64,000 nucleotides of DNA from Erythrocercus mccallii (GCA_013397435.1 VZRG01001585.1:114133-178132), one strand, 5' to 3'; shown: positions 23,501-37,339, numbered from the stretch's first letter. Notes: a model not told the origin generated them from the sequence alone. Numbers and translations are program-made.

Positions 23501-25487
23501 AACGCTTAATGACTTTCTGAGTAATCAAAGAAAGTGGCATAGCTCAGGCTATCACACAATCAATTTAGCTGGAAAAGACCTCTGGGAGCATTGAGTCCAA
23601 CCTATGGCCCAACACCACCTTGGCACTGAGTGCCAATTCCAGTCTTCCCTTAAACATCTCTAGGGATGGTGACTCCATCACCTCCCTGGACAGCCCATTC
23701 CAGTGTCTGATCACCCTTTCTGTGAAGAAATTCCTCCTCATGTCCAACCTGAACCTCCCCATGTACAGCTTGAGTCTATGTCCTCTCATCCTGTCACTAT
23801 GTAGCTTAAAACTTCTTTTTTTCTTTTTATTATCCTTTCCTTGGGAAGGAAACATCTTGACTGTTTCCCCTAAGGAAAAGTGAGCCCATCATTCTGTGTT
23901 TACATCTTTTGCCTATAAAGTCTTTAGAGTTCACTGACTAATCCCAAATTCCTTGGTTGTGACCAGAATCTCCATGAGAAAATTGCATATTTTAAGGATT
24001 TTTTCTTTTTTTTTCTCCAGGTACACCATCGTGTTTATCTATTATGCCTTCTGTCTTGTGTTGATGATGCTGCTTCGGCCTCTCCTGGTTAAGAAGATTG
24101 CCTGTGGTTTGGGAAGGTCTGACCGATTTAAAAGCATTTATGCAGCACTCTACTTCTTCCCCATCCTCACCGTGCTGCAGGCCGTGGGAGGAGGCCTCCT
24201 CTGTGAGTTCTCTCCTAAAAACACTCCTGAACACACCTATAAATGCACACTAAGAAAGGACTTCAGGGAGAGAAGGAAGGGACACCTTTTGCTTTGGGAA
24301 TAAGGATATTGTTTAGGGTTATTTTGAGGAGTTTCACCTGGAAAGGTTGCTCATTAGGAGCTCTGTCCTCACCAGGCTCCTGACCAACACTTCTTTGCCT
24401 CAGCCAGTGCTGCTAGAGACTGTCCCTTTCCCAAAAAAGAAAGGGAGGGAGTGTGAGAGGAAAGTACTTCAGAGTGAGCTAGTTCCACTTTTTGCTAAGG
24501 CAGAGTTTGTCTGATTTTGATGGATTTCAGTGTAAATCTGGGGAGATAGGCTATTTTCGGTTTAGCTTCCAGCATTCTTGTCACATTTGGAGAGGTGCCA
24601 CAAAATCTCCACTCAGCCTGACTACTTCTCTCATTATGTGCCTTTTTCGATTCATGCTGTAAGTGTTGAATAACTCCACTGAGAAATAGCAGAAAACCTC
24701 AGGGGGAACAGCTGAAGGGTTGTGCTTGGCTGACCCTCACTGCTGTGCATGTGTGGTGCCATGCTAAGAGGCACCTAGAGTAGCTCAGTTTGCTTCACAC
24801 CTGTGGAAAAACACTCTCTGCCTAAGGATGTGCCTTGCCATTTTTTGCCTGCTAATGTGTTGCATGTTTGCCTTTAGATTATGCGTTCCCATACATCATC
24901 CTGGTGCTCTCTTTGGTTACACTGGCTGTGTACATGTCTGCTTCTGAAGTGGAGGTGGGTAAACATGTTTCCTGTGTTAAAACTCAGAGTATAAAAGACT
25001 TGAGTGAGCAGAGACCACTTTGTCTTTTGCCTTTTCTCAGAAGTGTATTTTACATTTAAGCCTCTTCCTTTATCCCTTCTCCTCTTGGCTGGAGGAGTCT
25101 CATGTGAGAATTCCCTCTGATGGTGCCCTGAGACACTGGGTGTGTGCTGGAAGGGCTCAGACCCAGGAGGCTTCACATGATTTTTGTGCTCTACCTGTCA
25201 CACCTCTTAAATTCCAGGTGCTGGGTAACAGCCTGAAAGCTAACAGGAGATTGTGTTTATTTTGCAAGTTTTTCAAGGATCTGCTTGTGAGGAAGAAAAG
25301 ACTCGTTGTTCTCTTCAGCCACTGGTTACTTCATGCCTATGGAATCATCTCCATTTCCAAACTGGATAAACTTGAGCAGGACCTGCCTTTGCTTGCCTTG
25401 GTACCTGCCCCTGCTCTCTTCTACTTGCTGACAGCAAAGTACACAGAGCCCTCGCGCATCCTCAATGAAGCTGGGAATGGACATTGA
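20545..25487 (+). CDS. JKAMP: JKAMP, JNK1-associated membrane protein (seven exons, complete)
   Basis: Exons are 20545-20557, 20706-20797, 21435-21589, 23129-23335, 24021-24202, 24878-24954 and 25269-25487, encoding 314 residues (human about 311). JKAMP is a multi-pass membrane protein that anchors JNK1/MAPK8 and prolongs its signalling. It also links ER ubiquitin ligases such as RNF5 to the proteasome in ER-associated degradation. A cysteine-rich N-terminal part (DIQPACLGLYCG, GVCPRGQRT, CRECVGSPDRYDW) is followed by about seven hydrophobic segments, including MAMLPLVLHWFFI, IVFIYYAFCLVLMMLL, YIILVLSLVTLAVYM and LVVLFSHWLLHAYGI. It ends EPSRILNEAGNGH. All internal joints keep frame with GT-AG sites. 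The last exon can start at 25269 (adding FFK before DLLVRKK) or 25278; the first matches the mammalian length. Exon 1 contributes only MFRA and part of the next codon. Confidence 0.96.
21697..21835 (-). mobile_element. CR1 fragment with internal 29-bp duplication (JKAMP intron 3)
   Basis: Antisense CR1 tail text (tccagtagaccaggttgctc, then cccatccatcc). Positions 21752-21780 and 21781-21809 are an exact tandem copy of the same 29 bases. Confidence 0.75.
22250..22338 (+). mobile_element. CR1 3' tail fragment (JKAMP intron 3)
   Basis: Short sense tail: 'ccctgtccatggcagggga', a 'ttggaactggat' segment, then 'caaatcattctgtgattct'. Confidence 0.8.
22586..23042 (-). mobile_element. Solo LTR of an endogenous retrovirus (JKAMP intron 3, antisense)
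   Basis: The 457-base element reads TG...CA on the minus strand (TGTCTTAAG at 23042 to CTCCTGACA at 22586). On that strand it has a TATAAAAG box (plus-strand 22776-22783), then an AATAAA signal in the ttttaataaat stretch near 22660-22667, then a U5-like stretch of about 75 bases. That is the normal LTR order, so it points away from JKAMP transcription. No internal retroviral genes are beside it and I saw no clean target-site duplication. It resembles a songbird LTR family as I remember it. Confidence 0.78.
23553..23812 (-). mobile_element. CR1 LINE 3' fragment (JKAMP intron 4)
   Basis: Antisense CR1 tail. The minus strand still encodes the typical end of the CR1 ORF (peptide text like 'RHWNGLSREVMESPSLEMF') in one open stretch, which explains the open frame at 23565-23855. 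Confidence 0.93.
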
Positions 25488-25850
25488 AAGGAGCTTGTGC
25501 CAACAACTCTGTCCCACTGGTCTGGATGAAGCAATTTTGGTGCTTGTCACACTTTGGAAACTTCTGTTTTCAAAAAGAAGTTGTTTATGTGCCAGACTTC
25601 TGGTGAAGCACCTCTGGGTGAGACAGTATAATATTAAAAAGCTGCACTTTGTATTCTTCCTAAGTATCTGGTATAGATCAAAAGCAATGTCTTTTTATCT
25701 ATTTATCACTGTGAATCTGTATAAAAAGCTTGTGACACATCCTAGTACAATGGTTTGCTTGAGTATTGTTAATTTCCTAACATTGTATATGAATAAAACA
25801 ATAGAGCCTGGTTTTCAATAGGCTTTAATAAAAAAAAAAATAGAGCTTGA
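25488..25850 (+). other. JKAMP: JKAMP 3' UTR
   Basis: AU-rich sequence after the TGA. Two candidate poly(A) signals AATAAA lie at 25792-25797 and 25827-25832. The second runs into a poly-A stretch. Boundaries are inferred from these motifs. Confidence 0.7.
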
Positions 25851-27395
25851 ATATAACAGAGAACTTGATTTTTTCATCACATATTCTAGCTTGTATCCCC
25901 CACCAGTGGAAACAGACTGTCTTATTCCTAACATCAAAAGATAAAACGTGCATGATGCTTGAGACTGACTTCATGATGTTTGAGACTGACTGCTGGAGAA
26001 GAAATGCATGGTAAAAAGAGAAGAAATGCACTGTTAAATTCTCTATAAGATAGCGTTTATGCTCTGTGTGCTTCAAATATTGAGACCTTTCTGGAGCGCA
26101 TTAAATAGATCAAAGATTTTCTTTTCTTCGTAGTTGGGTTGGTACTGGTCACCAAAACTTGATGCTGTTGAGAGTCTAGAGGAAGACACAGAGCAGGGCT
26201 GAAGGGTCAAAACCAGAATCAAGAGCAAGAAGATCCTCTCAAATTACATGGATCATTGGCTGTAACTGCATATTTCTATATGTCTGGGTTAGTAATGCTT
26301 TTTTCATTCTCTACCTGCCAGCACTGCTAAGGACAGAGTCTGCCAGCAGCTCAGAGGCTTTGAGAGGTGTCACCTCAGCCGGGCTGCCTTGAGCTGTCAC
26401 TTCTCCACAGAAGGTTTATTTTTGTTACATCTGATAATGCACTTCCTCAGAGCTTTTTGTGATTTTTTTTATTTTAATGTGAAATGCCACTTGACAGGTT
26501 CACTGCACCTAAAAATTGTGTGCAAACAAACTCACTCTTGCATGCAGAAGGGAGGTTTTATTTAGGGATTAAGGAAGTAACTGATCTTCTTAAATACTGT
26601 CTGTACTGCTGTGTACAATGTCTGATTTGCACACAGAGTGAGCTAGAGGAGAATTCTAAAAGTATTAAAGTATGGGATTAAAATTCTGTTAAAATACCAT
26701 ATCTAAGGACTGCTCTCATGTATATTTCAGTGTGGACTATGTGTATTGGATTTAAATATTGTGCTAGATCTTGCTTTTAAAAATAAAAGTAACAGGTCCC
26801 AGGTAAAGAGTACATATTTTGCTAGGTCTGGAAACTGTGTTGGTTTGGAAATCAGAATGAGGGATTCCATTAAAAGCAAAGGAAGGCAGTGCACCCCATG
26901 GATCTTGCCTGGCACCCCAACCACTGACCCTTCTGCTGGACTCTAGTGCTTTAGCCTTCAGCAAAACCTGGAATGTGAAATACGAATTAATAAAGTCTTT
27001 TATCATCTTCTCTCAGTAGCATTAAAAGAATTTTATGTATATATAGATATATATAATGGCAGCCACAGAAACATCAGTACAAATTGCTCACATGAAAATT
27101 CTAAAGAACATAAACATTAATTAACCATGTAGTCCTGCAGTGATAACCACCAAGCCACAAGCTGCAGGAGCTGGGGTCTGTTAGTTTTATTTATCCTTTG
27201 TGGAAAGGCAAACACACAGCTCTGAGAAGATCACTGATGCTCAGACTATTTTACAGCCCCATCACTGTTATTACCACAGCTCTTCAGGAAGTGAATGTTA
27301 AGGATGATTAAGGAATGCCTTAAAGCATTTCTGGTTCTTCCAGGAAATGTTCTCAATCTGCAGCAGGAGGATTGGACACACTGCTTGTGTTTTAC

Positions 27396-27672
27396 AGATT
27401 CAGAGAATCACAGAATAGCTTGGATTGAAAGGGACTAAAAAACCATCCAAGTTCCAAGCCTCTGCCATGGGCAGAGACAACCTTCCCCAGGTTGCTCCAA
27501 GCTGCATCCAACCTGGCCTGGAACATTCCCAGGGATGGGGCAGCCACAGCTTCTCTGGGCACCCTGTGCCAGGGCCTCTCCACCCTCACAGAGAAGAATT
27601 CCTTCCTAACCTTAATCCAATTTAAACCTCTTTCAGTTTGAAGCCATTCCTCCTTGTTCCATCACTACAGTG
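27396..27672 (-). mobile_element. CR1 LINE 3' fragment
   Basis: Antisense tail beginning 'gaatcacagaatagcttgg' and continuing into 'ggttgctccaagctgcatcc' and 'ttccttcctaaccttaatcc'. All are hallmarks of an avian CR1 tail read backwards. Confidence 0.92.
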
Positions 27673-30600
27673 CCTGATGAAACTAGGTAAGAATTAATAT
27701 ATTGTGGGATTTACAAGGACAAAAAAGTGTGTAAAAATAAAAAATGTTCAGTGTATCTTACAGTGATCACCCATTCAGGATTCTTTGACAACCACAGTAT
27801 CCAGTCCTTCCAGATTGTATTGTAGCCTGCTGTATAAATCACTGATCCTTTCCTCTCATTGCTGAATTTTTTGTTGTTAGAGCTGGCACTGTGTTCAGTA
27901 TTTCCCACTCACTTTCCAGAAATTCATGTAGTGCCACAGACTACAATTGATTTTTTACCTTAAAATGAAAAAACTCCTCACAAAATGTTAAGAAACTTGT
28001 TTTGTTTATCTTGTTTTCCCACAGCTTGACTGGCCACCAGACCTGCAGCTCTGCAGGAACATTTTCAGGTACCCAAACCTTGCCTACAAAACCCCAAAGT
28101 TTGCTTTTCTGATAGGTAACTGGTGAAAAAAACACTTCCTTGATAGTTCATTTGAATTTCTGTTAAAAATTAAAGCCACACCCAACTGAAAAATATTACA
28201 AGGCCGTTGAACTGAATGAGGACAGCAAGAACATTATGAGATACAGATTTAAGAAAAGCTTGAGTATCAGATCAACAAAAAGAATAATATCAGGAAAAAT
28301 TGTTTTTATAGCCAAGATTTTATACATTCCTGGAAAACACAGGTGTAATAACTTGCCTCATATGACTTCAAAGATGGTAGTGCTTTATTTGCAAAATGCA
28401 ATTTTGTTTTTTACGTGGTAAGTGAAATAGATTTATGCAAACCAGTACACCAGAAAATTAAAGTTCATTTTTTGAATAAAGATCTCCTCTGACCATGCTT
28501 TCAGAAGATTTACAACAGAGTTAAGAGTTAAAATGGGGTAGATTGCTGTGCCAAAAAATAAAACATAGGGACTGAAAGATAGTCTTAAAAATGTAATCAT
28601 AAAAAGAAAAAAAGGGAGTTTGGGGGGTTTTTTTGTTTGTTTTTTGGGGGTTTCTTTGTTTGTTTTTTGTTTTGTTTTGAAGTAGTTATTAACATGTTAC
28701 CATGAAGCACTGGCAGGTCATTCAGGCTTTTGCCTATTGCTGGCTTGATTTCACTGCAAAAATATCTTCTTTTATTATTGCTCTGTGAAAAAAATATTTA
28801 CAACTGGATATTACCATGGTTGTCTAAATATTTTCCAAAGAGTTTCACTGGTTCTGGAGAGATCAGGAAGAATAAAATGAGTTTTAGCTCACGGAAATAC
28901 AAAGGTTAATATATTCCTCTGACATTAAAAAGACAGTTTTTCTTTCAACAACATCATCCATTTCACCCTGCTGAACAAATTTTAGGAGCTACCAAAATCA
29001 ACACCAGCCACTCGTGTCTATGGCACCAAATAAAATGGGTGAGAGCAGCCAGAGCAGCACAGGTCATGCTCAAGCAGGGCAACTCCTCCTCCTTTGCTCC
29101 CACAGAATTTTGTTGACTCAAGAACGTTGGATAACGTTGGATAACGTTTATAAAGTACTGCTCTAGCAGCACCCAGCTAAATTTCATCTCGAGGGAAGCC
29201 TTTGTTTCCAGCCAGATATGATCAGACAGAGCCGATAGCCAAGGGCCTGCAAGATGTGCGGAATCATTTCAAAGCAAAAATCCCACATTCCACGGGCCTG
29301 TTCCACACGTCCCCTGCATCCCAGCCCCCTTCGTGTGCCAGGGAAGCCTTTTCCTACAATCCCTGACCAAATGCACCAGACACACATATCGATTATGCCT
29401 CAGGCAGGTGCCTTGCCCTTGGATGCTCCTCTTTGTTTCCTTCCAAATTTCATCTCTCTTCTCTGCCAAGCAGAGAAAAGGTTTGTAGACAGTGTAAAGA
29501 CTGAATATCAGACTTACACTGTTATGAATAAAAGCAGGGTCTATCAGTAACTGATTGGCTTAACTCGTCTCCCTTTATTTTTTTTTTAAATTTCGTATAT
29601 TTCTCTTTTGTTTCTCTCTGGGTTTCTCCCAAGGTTAGCCTGCTTAAGTTTAATTTTTCTTCTTTTTGCAGTAGAAGAAAGAATACTGAAAGTAATCTCA
29701 AAAGGTCATCTTAGTCCATCTCTGCTGTACAGCAGAATCAATTAGACCTAAGTACCCCGACAGATGTTTGATTTGTCCTTAAAAACCCTGGTGGCAGAAA
29801 TACTCCTGTCTCTGCACAACTCAGGCAACTGATTCCAGTTTGATTCCAGGGGCTTGCTCTGTGTGCTGTCAGTGCTTTCTAAGAGGCTTCTTCTTATGTT
29901 AAATCTGTTCTGTTCCCAGTTATTTGTCTGAAAAAGTGGGCAAGGAGAAAAGCTTACGGTCTTGCTAGGAATTTTTTTTTTTTTCATCGTTCCCACTATG
30001 CCTTCTCTTAGATTTACCAGTTTTAAATGGAAAAGTTGCACATTTCTTCAACCCTTTTTTTCATCATCTTCATTGAATTCCTCTTCAATCTCAAAATAAC
30101 CTGCATCCCCATTTAAACTCCAGGTCTGTCCTATGCCAAAGCTCCAGGTGAGAACACACACCTTAAACTTTGCCAGGCCACCTTTTCACACACGCTGGTC
30201 TGACTGCTGCCTTTTCCACTGCTGCAAATCTTTGTTGACTTATGTTCAACTTCTCATCTTTAATTCCGTTTATCACTGCTTAAATATCTCCTTCATGATG
30301 CATTTGCACAAACAACTGTTTCTGCCTAAATGTGAAAACATGGATTTTTAAAAATTATTGTGAACCTTTTTTTCCTTTTAATTTTCTGGCTTGCTAAAAT
30401 AATTCTTAATTTCTAGTTCTGCCCTGCAGAGGGTGCTCCCACTCTTATCATGTTTGTCATCTGCAGATATGATAAGCATTTGCTCTGTCCTATCACCTGA
30501 GTCCTTCAGGAAAAAGCAGATTAATTCCAGTATGAGGCCAGACCTCCTGCAAACTATCAGCAATCATTATTTTATTCAGTCAGTAAAGCACGGATAACAA

Positions 30601-33600
30601 TTTTCTAGGGTGATTTTTCCAACTGTTTTTGCTCAGCCTGAAAAAGAGGCAGTTGAAGGGACATAGAATAAAGGTGTGCAAAAATCACACACACCTTTGC
30701 TGGAGGAGTTGAGGAGATGAGTTAATGTTTCTCATAACACAAGATGCCACTAAACTTTTGAGACAGCAGGTTTAAAACAAGAGATTCTTGTCCTTATCAA
30801 ATAAATTATATAAGTTATTAGGGAGGATAAATGCATATGTGAGCTAAAAGAATCAATCAGTGATAGGAGAATATTGCACTGAAGACCCAGCATAGCATAA
30901 AACTCCATCAAAAGCTATTAAAATGCAGAGATCATCCTCATCCAGAGAAGTTCCTGACACTCCATTTGTCATGGAGATTATACAGAAGAAGGGTCATTCT
31001 ATATTTGACTGCTCTTGCATTACTTCTCCAAGGAGGACTATTGATCACTGCAGAAGACAGGATCCTGGTAGGACCAGCCCTGAGCCTCACCCAGCATGGC
31101 TATTTTGGGAACTGAAGCTGATTTGAACTTCACTCAGCCATTCCTGATGAGCACTTAAATATAATCACGGGTAGCTCTGGCCAAAAAAAAGTCTAATTTT
31201 GATGTATGCACATCTCTCAGCGTAGTGGAATCTCATCGTGGCTAAGGCCAAAGAAACAGAAGTCACAAGTTAAATGACTTTTCAGTGGAAAAATACATCC
31301 CCTCTGTTTTGCTGCAGTAGGTAAAAGCACAGAAAGGGAGGACAGGAACAATCTATGCAGAATGGGAGATCTGGAGAACAGAGAGTCAAGATGATACCCA
31401 GGAAATAAAGCCAAACAAAGGAATGAAGCTGGGCCCAGGATGAGAAGCAACACAGGACTCTGAACTCACTTCAATATCAAGTGCTGCACTCCCTGTGTTT
31501 GTTCCCTCTGAGACTCTAAACCTGTCGTATCCACTCCTGTGATCAAAGACTAGAAACATCAGATAAACTCAAAGTATAGATGTTTGGATATTCTCATGAG
31601 CTTTAAATTGTTTTGGTTTCTTTATATATAAAGGACTGCAGCAGAAAAATCAGTATAAAAATGAATGAAAAAAGTAAAATATGTAGAACAGAGGAAATGG
31701 CTCCCTTGGCAGAAACAGGTATGTCAGAAAGGCAGAGAAAGGTGAGCTGAGTCTCATTTCTGTGAACTACTTTGATATTTTGCATCACTGTAATGCTCCA
31801 AACAGAGAAGAATGGGCTTGTTCTGACATGGTTCCTACAAAGGAATTTATTCCCCTCACACACATCACCTCCGTAACACTGCATGCAGACTGAGGCATTT
31901 TGCAGATGAAAATAGTGGAGGGCAAGTGGAAGAAATACTGAAAGCCCTGAAAGAAAAATGGAGGAGAAAAGGAAAACAACTTCAGTTGTTTCATCAAAAT
32001 AGGATGAAATAAAGCAAAGTAGGAAAAGTTTAAAAAGGAGAAAGTGTTACCAGTGTGTCACTGAGTGAAAAGAAATAGTTACAATTGCTTTTTATACCTA
32101 GTTTTGATCAGGACACAAAAGGAAGGGCAATCCTCTGATAATAGTCTCATTTGCACTGTATTAGATGAGGGGGGAGGCTCTTTTAGAACGGATCATATTA
32201 AGGAAAAGACAGAGTAGGGAAGTATCAAGGTATATTTGGCATCTCTTTTGTATGTTGTGCTTAGCTCAGCTGCCAGAAAGGGCATGGGAATGAATCCAGC
32301 ACAATGGTTTCCTCAGCAGTGGCAGCCTCAGCCCTGATTTTCAGGGAGGCTTGAGGAGTTTACAGGACCATGGCTGTCCTTTGTGATGTGGGAGCACAAC
32401 CAGCAGAATGAGAACAAGCCTCAAGGCCGGCTGTAAATCCACCTTTCTAAGGCCAGACATGCAAAGAACATCTTTCCTGCACTCCTGGCACCTGATTTAT
32501 CCTGTCTCAGGCCAGACTGTTGACCAAGAGTCAGACAATTTCCCTGGGGACAGAGCATCTGCTATAGACCAAAGGAATCTTTGAAAGCTGCACAGTTCAT
32601 ACTCAGCATTTCAGTGCCCTACTTTCTTTGGGAAAGAAGCTCCTCATTGTTCTAAGGAACAGTGACAGTCAGTAGCCTTGGGGGATGTCTTGACCACCAT
32701 CCCTCACTCCAGCAGATTTACTACAATAATTCAGAGAAAACTTCCACCAGTGCCTAAAATGGGAAAGTCTTGACCATAAAGGATGGGATGCTAGGGATGC
32801 AATATCAGTGGAGGCAGGCAGGAGCTGTGGGTCTGGGCTAATGGAGGCAAGTGCAGGAAAGTGAAAGAGACACAAGAAACAGGAATATGGGTGATTGGGG
32901 TCACAGCTGTGAATGCTGTAGAAGAGCAGATGCAGTAGCCATGGGATGGGGAGAATGTGACTCCCAGCTGGTGCTGCCTAACCCCAGCATGGCAGAGTTT
33001 TTAATGGCCCAGCCTCTAGTTTGAGATGTACCCTTCTGGAGGAGAGGCTCTGGACACAGCCAGGACAGCCCCCATGGACAGATGTGTGTGGAGCCCCCAC
33101 CAGATTTAGATTTTCCCCCCACACAGTGAAAGTCAATAATAACATTAAAAAAGCACAGAGCAAGGCAGCCAGGATGACTCTGAAAACTGCACACTCAGCT
33201 TTCCAGACCAGGAACCTGACCTCATCCTTGCTGACAAACCTCCCCACAATCCTCCCACATCCATCTGCCTGCCCCATGCTCTTACTGCACATTTAGACCC
33301 TCCCAAATCAACATCATAACCTCATCATCTTCTCTTCCCTTGCATCCCAGCACACAAAACCTCTCCCTCAAGCTCATCAGACCTCTCAATGCCTCTCAGG
33401 TCTTCCAACATTAGCCCATGGCCTCAGTAGTAAAAACTCTTAGCCAGGATAAATACATCTCTCTTACCTTTCCAGGTTCCTTATTGAAAGCCTTCTTTTC
33501 CTGGGCAGTTTTTGATGTCAAAGCAGTAACTCCGAATCAAGCTGAATCTTAATAAGCAAAACCAATGGAGACATATTTAGGAGGTTGTTAATAAAAAAAA

Positions 33601-36600
33601 AAAAAATTAAGAAAAAAATCATGCCCTCTGATTTTCAGGTCCCTCATGTGAATATAAGGTATTTCTACGTGCTTTTGAGCTCTATTCCATTCCATCTTTA
33701 TTCATTAATTCCCTCTAATAAATCTGACGAGAATAAAACTGGCAAAGGCAAGGACATACAGAAATAGGATTTCTACTACAAGGTCTTAAATTACAAGTCA
33801 AGGCAAGTTTGTGGGGAGAGGCAATATTGTCCATAGAAGAAGTACACAGGGAGAAAAGAGATGCTTTCAGGTAGGTAAGTCCAACATGCAGGTCTACAGG
33901 ATAAAAGTTTGACCCCAGATTCACACTTCTCTTTTGGGTGAACAATGTGCATTTCTGTGTTTTATAGGATGCACTTAGAACAAGCGATAATTGCTTCCTT
34001 TTTAAAATTTCCTATACAAAACAGGAGCTGTTCAAGAAGCACAACCCTACCTAAAGAAGTGTTTGAGGAACGAAAGCTGATACAGAGGAGGAGAGGTTAA
34101 ACCAAAGGGAAAAAAAGAGGAATAAGAAACCCCAGCATCCTAGCAGTCTTATAGCAAACAAATACAGAACCAGAAATCCATCTTGACCAGGACTGGGGAC
34201 CATGTGGAAAAAAATGTGAAGGCAAAAATACATTGATGAGATATTTTCTTTAACTCAAGTCAATTGAGCAGCTGTAAAAATGCAGCACAAAGAAAAAAAA
34301 CCAAGAAAAAGAAAAAAGAAACAAAAAAAGACACAGAACGTAACTCCCTGGACCCTTGAAACAACTTGGTCAACTTCCCCAGCAAAAATATTTCTACTGA
34401 AGTTAGTGCTCAGAAGAGTAAAGATAAGACATTTATAACTGCCTACAAGATCAAGGGCCACGAATGGATACTGGCTGAAGCTCATTTTTTACAGTAATTA
34501 CATTGTTAATTAATGGCAGCATTCATTTCATGAGGACAGTAATGAAATAGTTCTGACAGCAAGAAAAATAATAGAGTTCTGAGCAATGGTTTTACACAAG
34601 TTTCCAGGAACTCCTATTTTCTTCTCTGTAGGGATTCTTAGGTTAGATTGTACAGGGAAGGGGGTTCCAAAGTGGGGTTTGGTTCACCAGGAAGAGTCTC
34701 AGCTTTTCCCCCTTTACTTTTGCTATACAACTCTTCAAAAGGCAGATCAGGAGAAATGCAACTAATATATAATAATAATGATGGAATTATTATTGTAGTG
34801 CTAAATTGAGGATCTGCACATTGAGCTCCATGAATGTAACATGGGTAAATCCACAGAATGTTTGGATTATTTTGCTTGTTCACACCTTTTGCAATGCCTT
34901 GCAATTCAGGTGACATTCAGAAGGAGAAACCTCTGTGCAACAGATTCTCTTTTCTGAGAATACCAAAATGTCTGTCTCTTTAAATTCCATTTTCTTCCAG
35001 TTGCTTGGGTTGGGTTTTTTATTTTTTTTCTTTTGGTTTTGCTATGAGAATTAAATATAGCCTATAAAAATAAAACAGAATATGTCAAAACAAATGAAAT
35101 TTCCAAAACAGTAGATAATGAATCCCTTTATTGCCACTGGTGGGGTTTTTTTAAAGTTTTCATAATATCTGCATGAGGATCTACTATTTTCTAGCCCCTC
35201 TGAGATTTCACAGTTAGAATTTCAACAGCCTGCAAAGAAAGAATACTGAAAGAGCAGTGGTTAAGGCTGTATTTAATTCCATTTAATCACAGAAAGAGTT
35301 AGAAAAATAACCAATGCAGCTTGGTAATGAAAAAACCCTTTAAAATGTTAACCTCTGAAAGCCACTATTTGAGGGACCCTCACGGCAGGACTTACTCAGG
35401 TTAAAATTCTGGAGGAGTACAAACTCTTTCATAATGTCTGAACAGTCTCCTTTTCTAAATTTCTTCCTATTTCACATCTACTAAGTATCTGCTGATTTTA
35501 ATTTCTCCTTTCCAGCTGGTCCTCCCAGCAGCTCCACCAGAGGCATGGGAGGGACTGGGATCCAAATCAGCCTCTCACTGATTTTTTTAATGTTCCTTAT
35601 AAAAATGTCCTGATAAATTGACCAACAGAATAGCAAACTGTTCCCTGAATCTGGTAAAAACAGTCTATAGAGACCTTGTGTTTTTGAAAGGGACTTTATA
35701 ACCAAGTAATTAACAGTTAATAAGGTCAGACATCAAAAAAGCTCATTTTCTTCTTAAAAGGTAGAGACTGCATTTCTCTAGAAATGCCCCTCACTTTGAC
35801 CAATTATTAAATTGAATTTTGACCTTTGCACTAATGAACCCAAAGAATTTTGTGCAAAATGTACCATTTAATTCAGACTTATCAAAAATTTTATGCTTGC
35901 GTTTTCAAATTCAACCTTTTTCTTGGAAGATTTTCTTGGAAGATGAGCATCAAGGATATTTTTTTCCTTTTCACTTCTTTCTTCCATATTAAAATTAATG
36001 CAATTAACTGAGCAATGTACTGTGCAATGTGAAACAGTTTAAATTAAAACATCTGAAGCCTTCCAAAATTAAATGAGCCCAAAACTTAGGCTGGAAGAAA
36101 ATAATTTTCTGCAAAAACCACAGCAATGTACCAAACGACAAAACTCTGTAAGATAAAGAAACTATGACTAATTAATATATCATGCAAATTAGGACCTGAT
36201 CAAATTTCATGTGATTTTGTTCCACTGTAGGAACCTGATTATACCAGATTTAGTAAAAAAATCGAAATAATTTTTAATCTGATAATCTGTCTTTATGTTA
36301 TCATTTAGAAAGTAAATCAAATACACACAACAGAAAGTAGGACAGAACATAAAAACAAGTAAAACCTTATCTCACAGCTTGCTGGGAAATGCAGGTACAA
36401 TTATTTTAAGCAGTTTGCCTGGAGGGAGTGAATTCCAAGTACGTGTTTGTTTGTCTCACAGTCTGTAAGAAGCATCAATACAGGTGTGGCATTCTGAGAG
36501 GTTCTGATACAGAAAATAATTCACATTCCATGTCTGTGTGTGGATATATTTGTATATACACAGAAGTCAAAACTGCACATGTGCACCCAAGGCCAAGGGA

Positions 36601-36764
36601 GTCACTTTTCTGCCTGTGCCACTGTAGAAACACATCAGCTCCATATGAGAAGGCAAAATTCAACATCTGGAATAATTTCTAGGGCAATTTCATTTTTGGC
36701 ACCATATAACTACCTGCAGAACTGGGGGTAGGTTCCAAAGCCTTTACCTTTGTACCACACTCAC

Positions 36765-36895
36765 AGAGGCACAGAATGGTTTGGGTTGGGACTTTCAAGA
36801 TGAGCTCATTCCAGGTTTCCCTGCCCAGGGCAGGGGGGTTGGAACAGAATGGCCTTGAAGGTCCCTTCCAACCCAAACCATTCTGTGATTCCACC
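36765..36895. mobile_element. Palindromic pair of CR1 tails
   Basis: Two CR1 3' ends face outward. A perfect 20-base inverted repeat lies at 36770-36789 (starting cacagaatgg) and 36868-36887 (ending ccattctgtg). The arms continue with weaker complementarity to a GC-rich centre near 36822-36838. Confidence 0.85.
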
Positions 36896-37339
36896 ATCCT
36901 GCGTTTGTTGAAATAAAGCCTTGCTTATCCATACAAAACAAAATTAATGTGCATATAATAAAGCACGACATGACCAGTAACTGTGATAAGAGCATCTAAC
37001 ACTTTGTGTTCCAGTGGAACAGATTACAGTTATTTGTATCTTAACTTCCAGCAAGTTTTGCTTTTTCTGATGCAGGTGTTTCCCACCAGTTTCATTGAAG
37101 GGTTGCTTGCAAGCACTGGAAGAACAAAGAAAGCAGGAAGAGGCTTCCCCAAAGAAGGGGCATTGTGATTTATTTTTGAACAGCTCTAGCAGCGTGACAG
37201 AAGGTGACAGTGACATGAAATCTGGCAGGGAGAAAACAAATACCTCCCAAGTCTCTGTTGGGGCAACTCTTGAAGATGGATCTCTAGCACAGTTACTGAT
37301 TCAGGATTCTTCTTCTTTTTTTTTAGCTGAAAACTGTGA

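Noticed and set aside
23565..23855. Minus-strand frame of 96 residues
   Set aside because: It is the degenerate end of a CR1 reverse-transcriptase ORF inside a JKAMP intron, not a host gene. The same applies to the frames at 5947-6411 and 39103-39504.
28618..28680. Possible G-quadruplex or regulatory element
   Set aside because: The stretch is mostly T runs with irregular G runs. It looks like homopolymer low complexity, and nothing nearby gives it a role.
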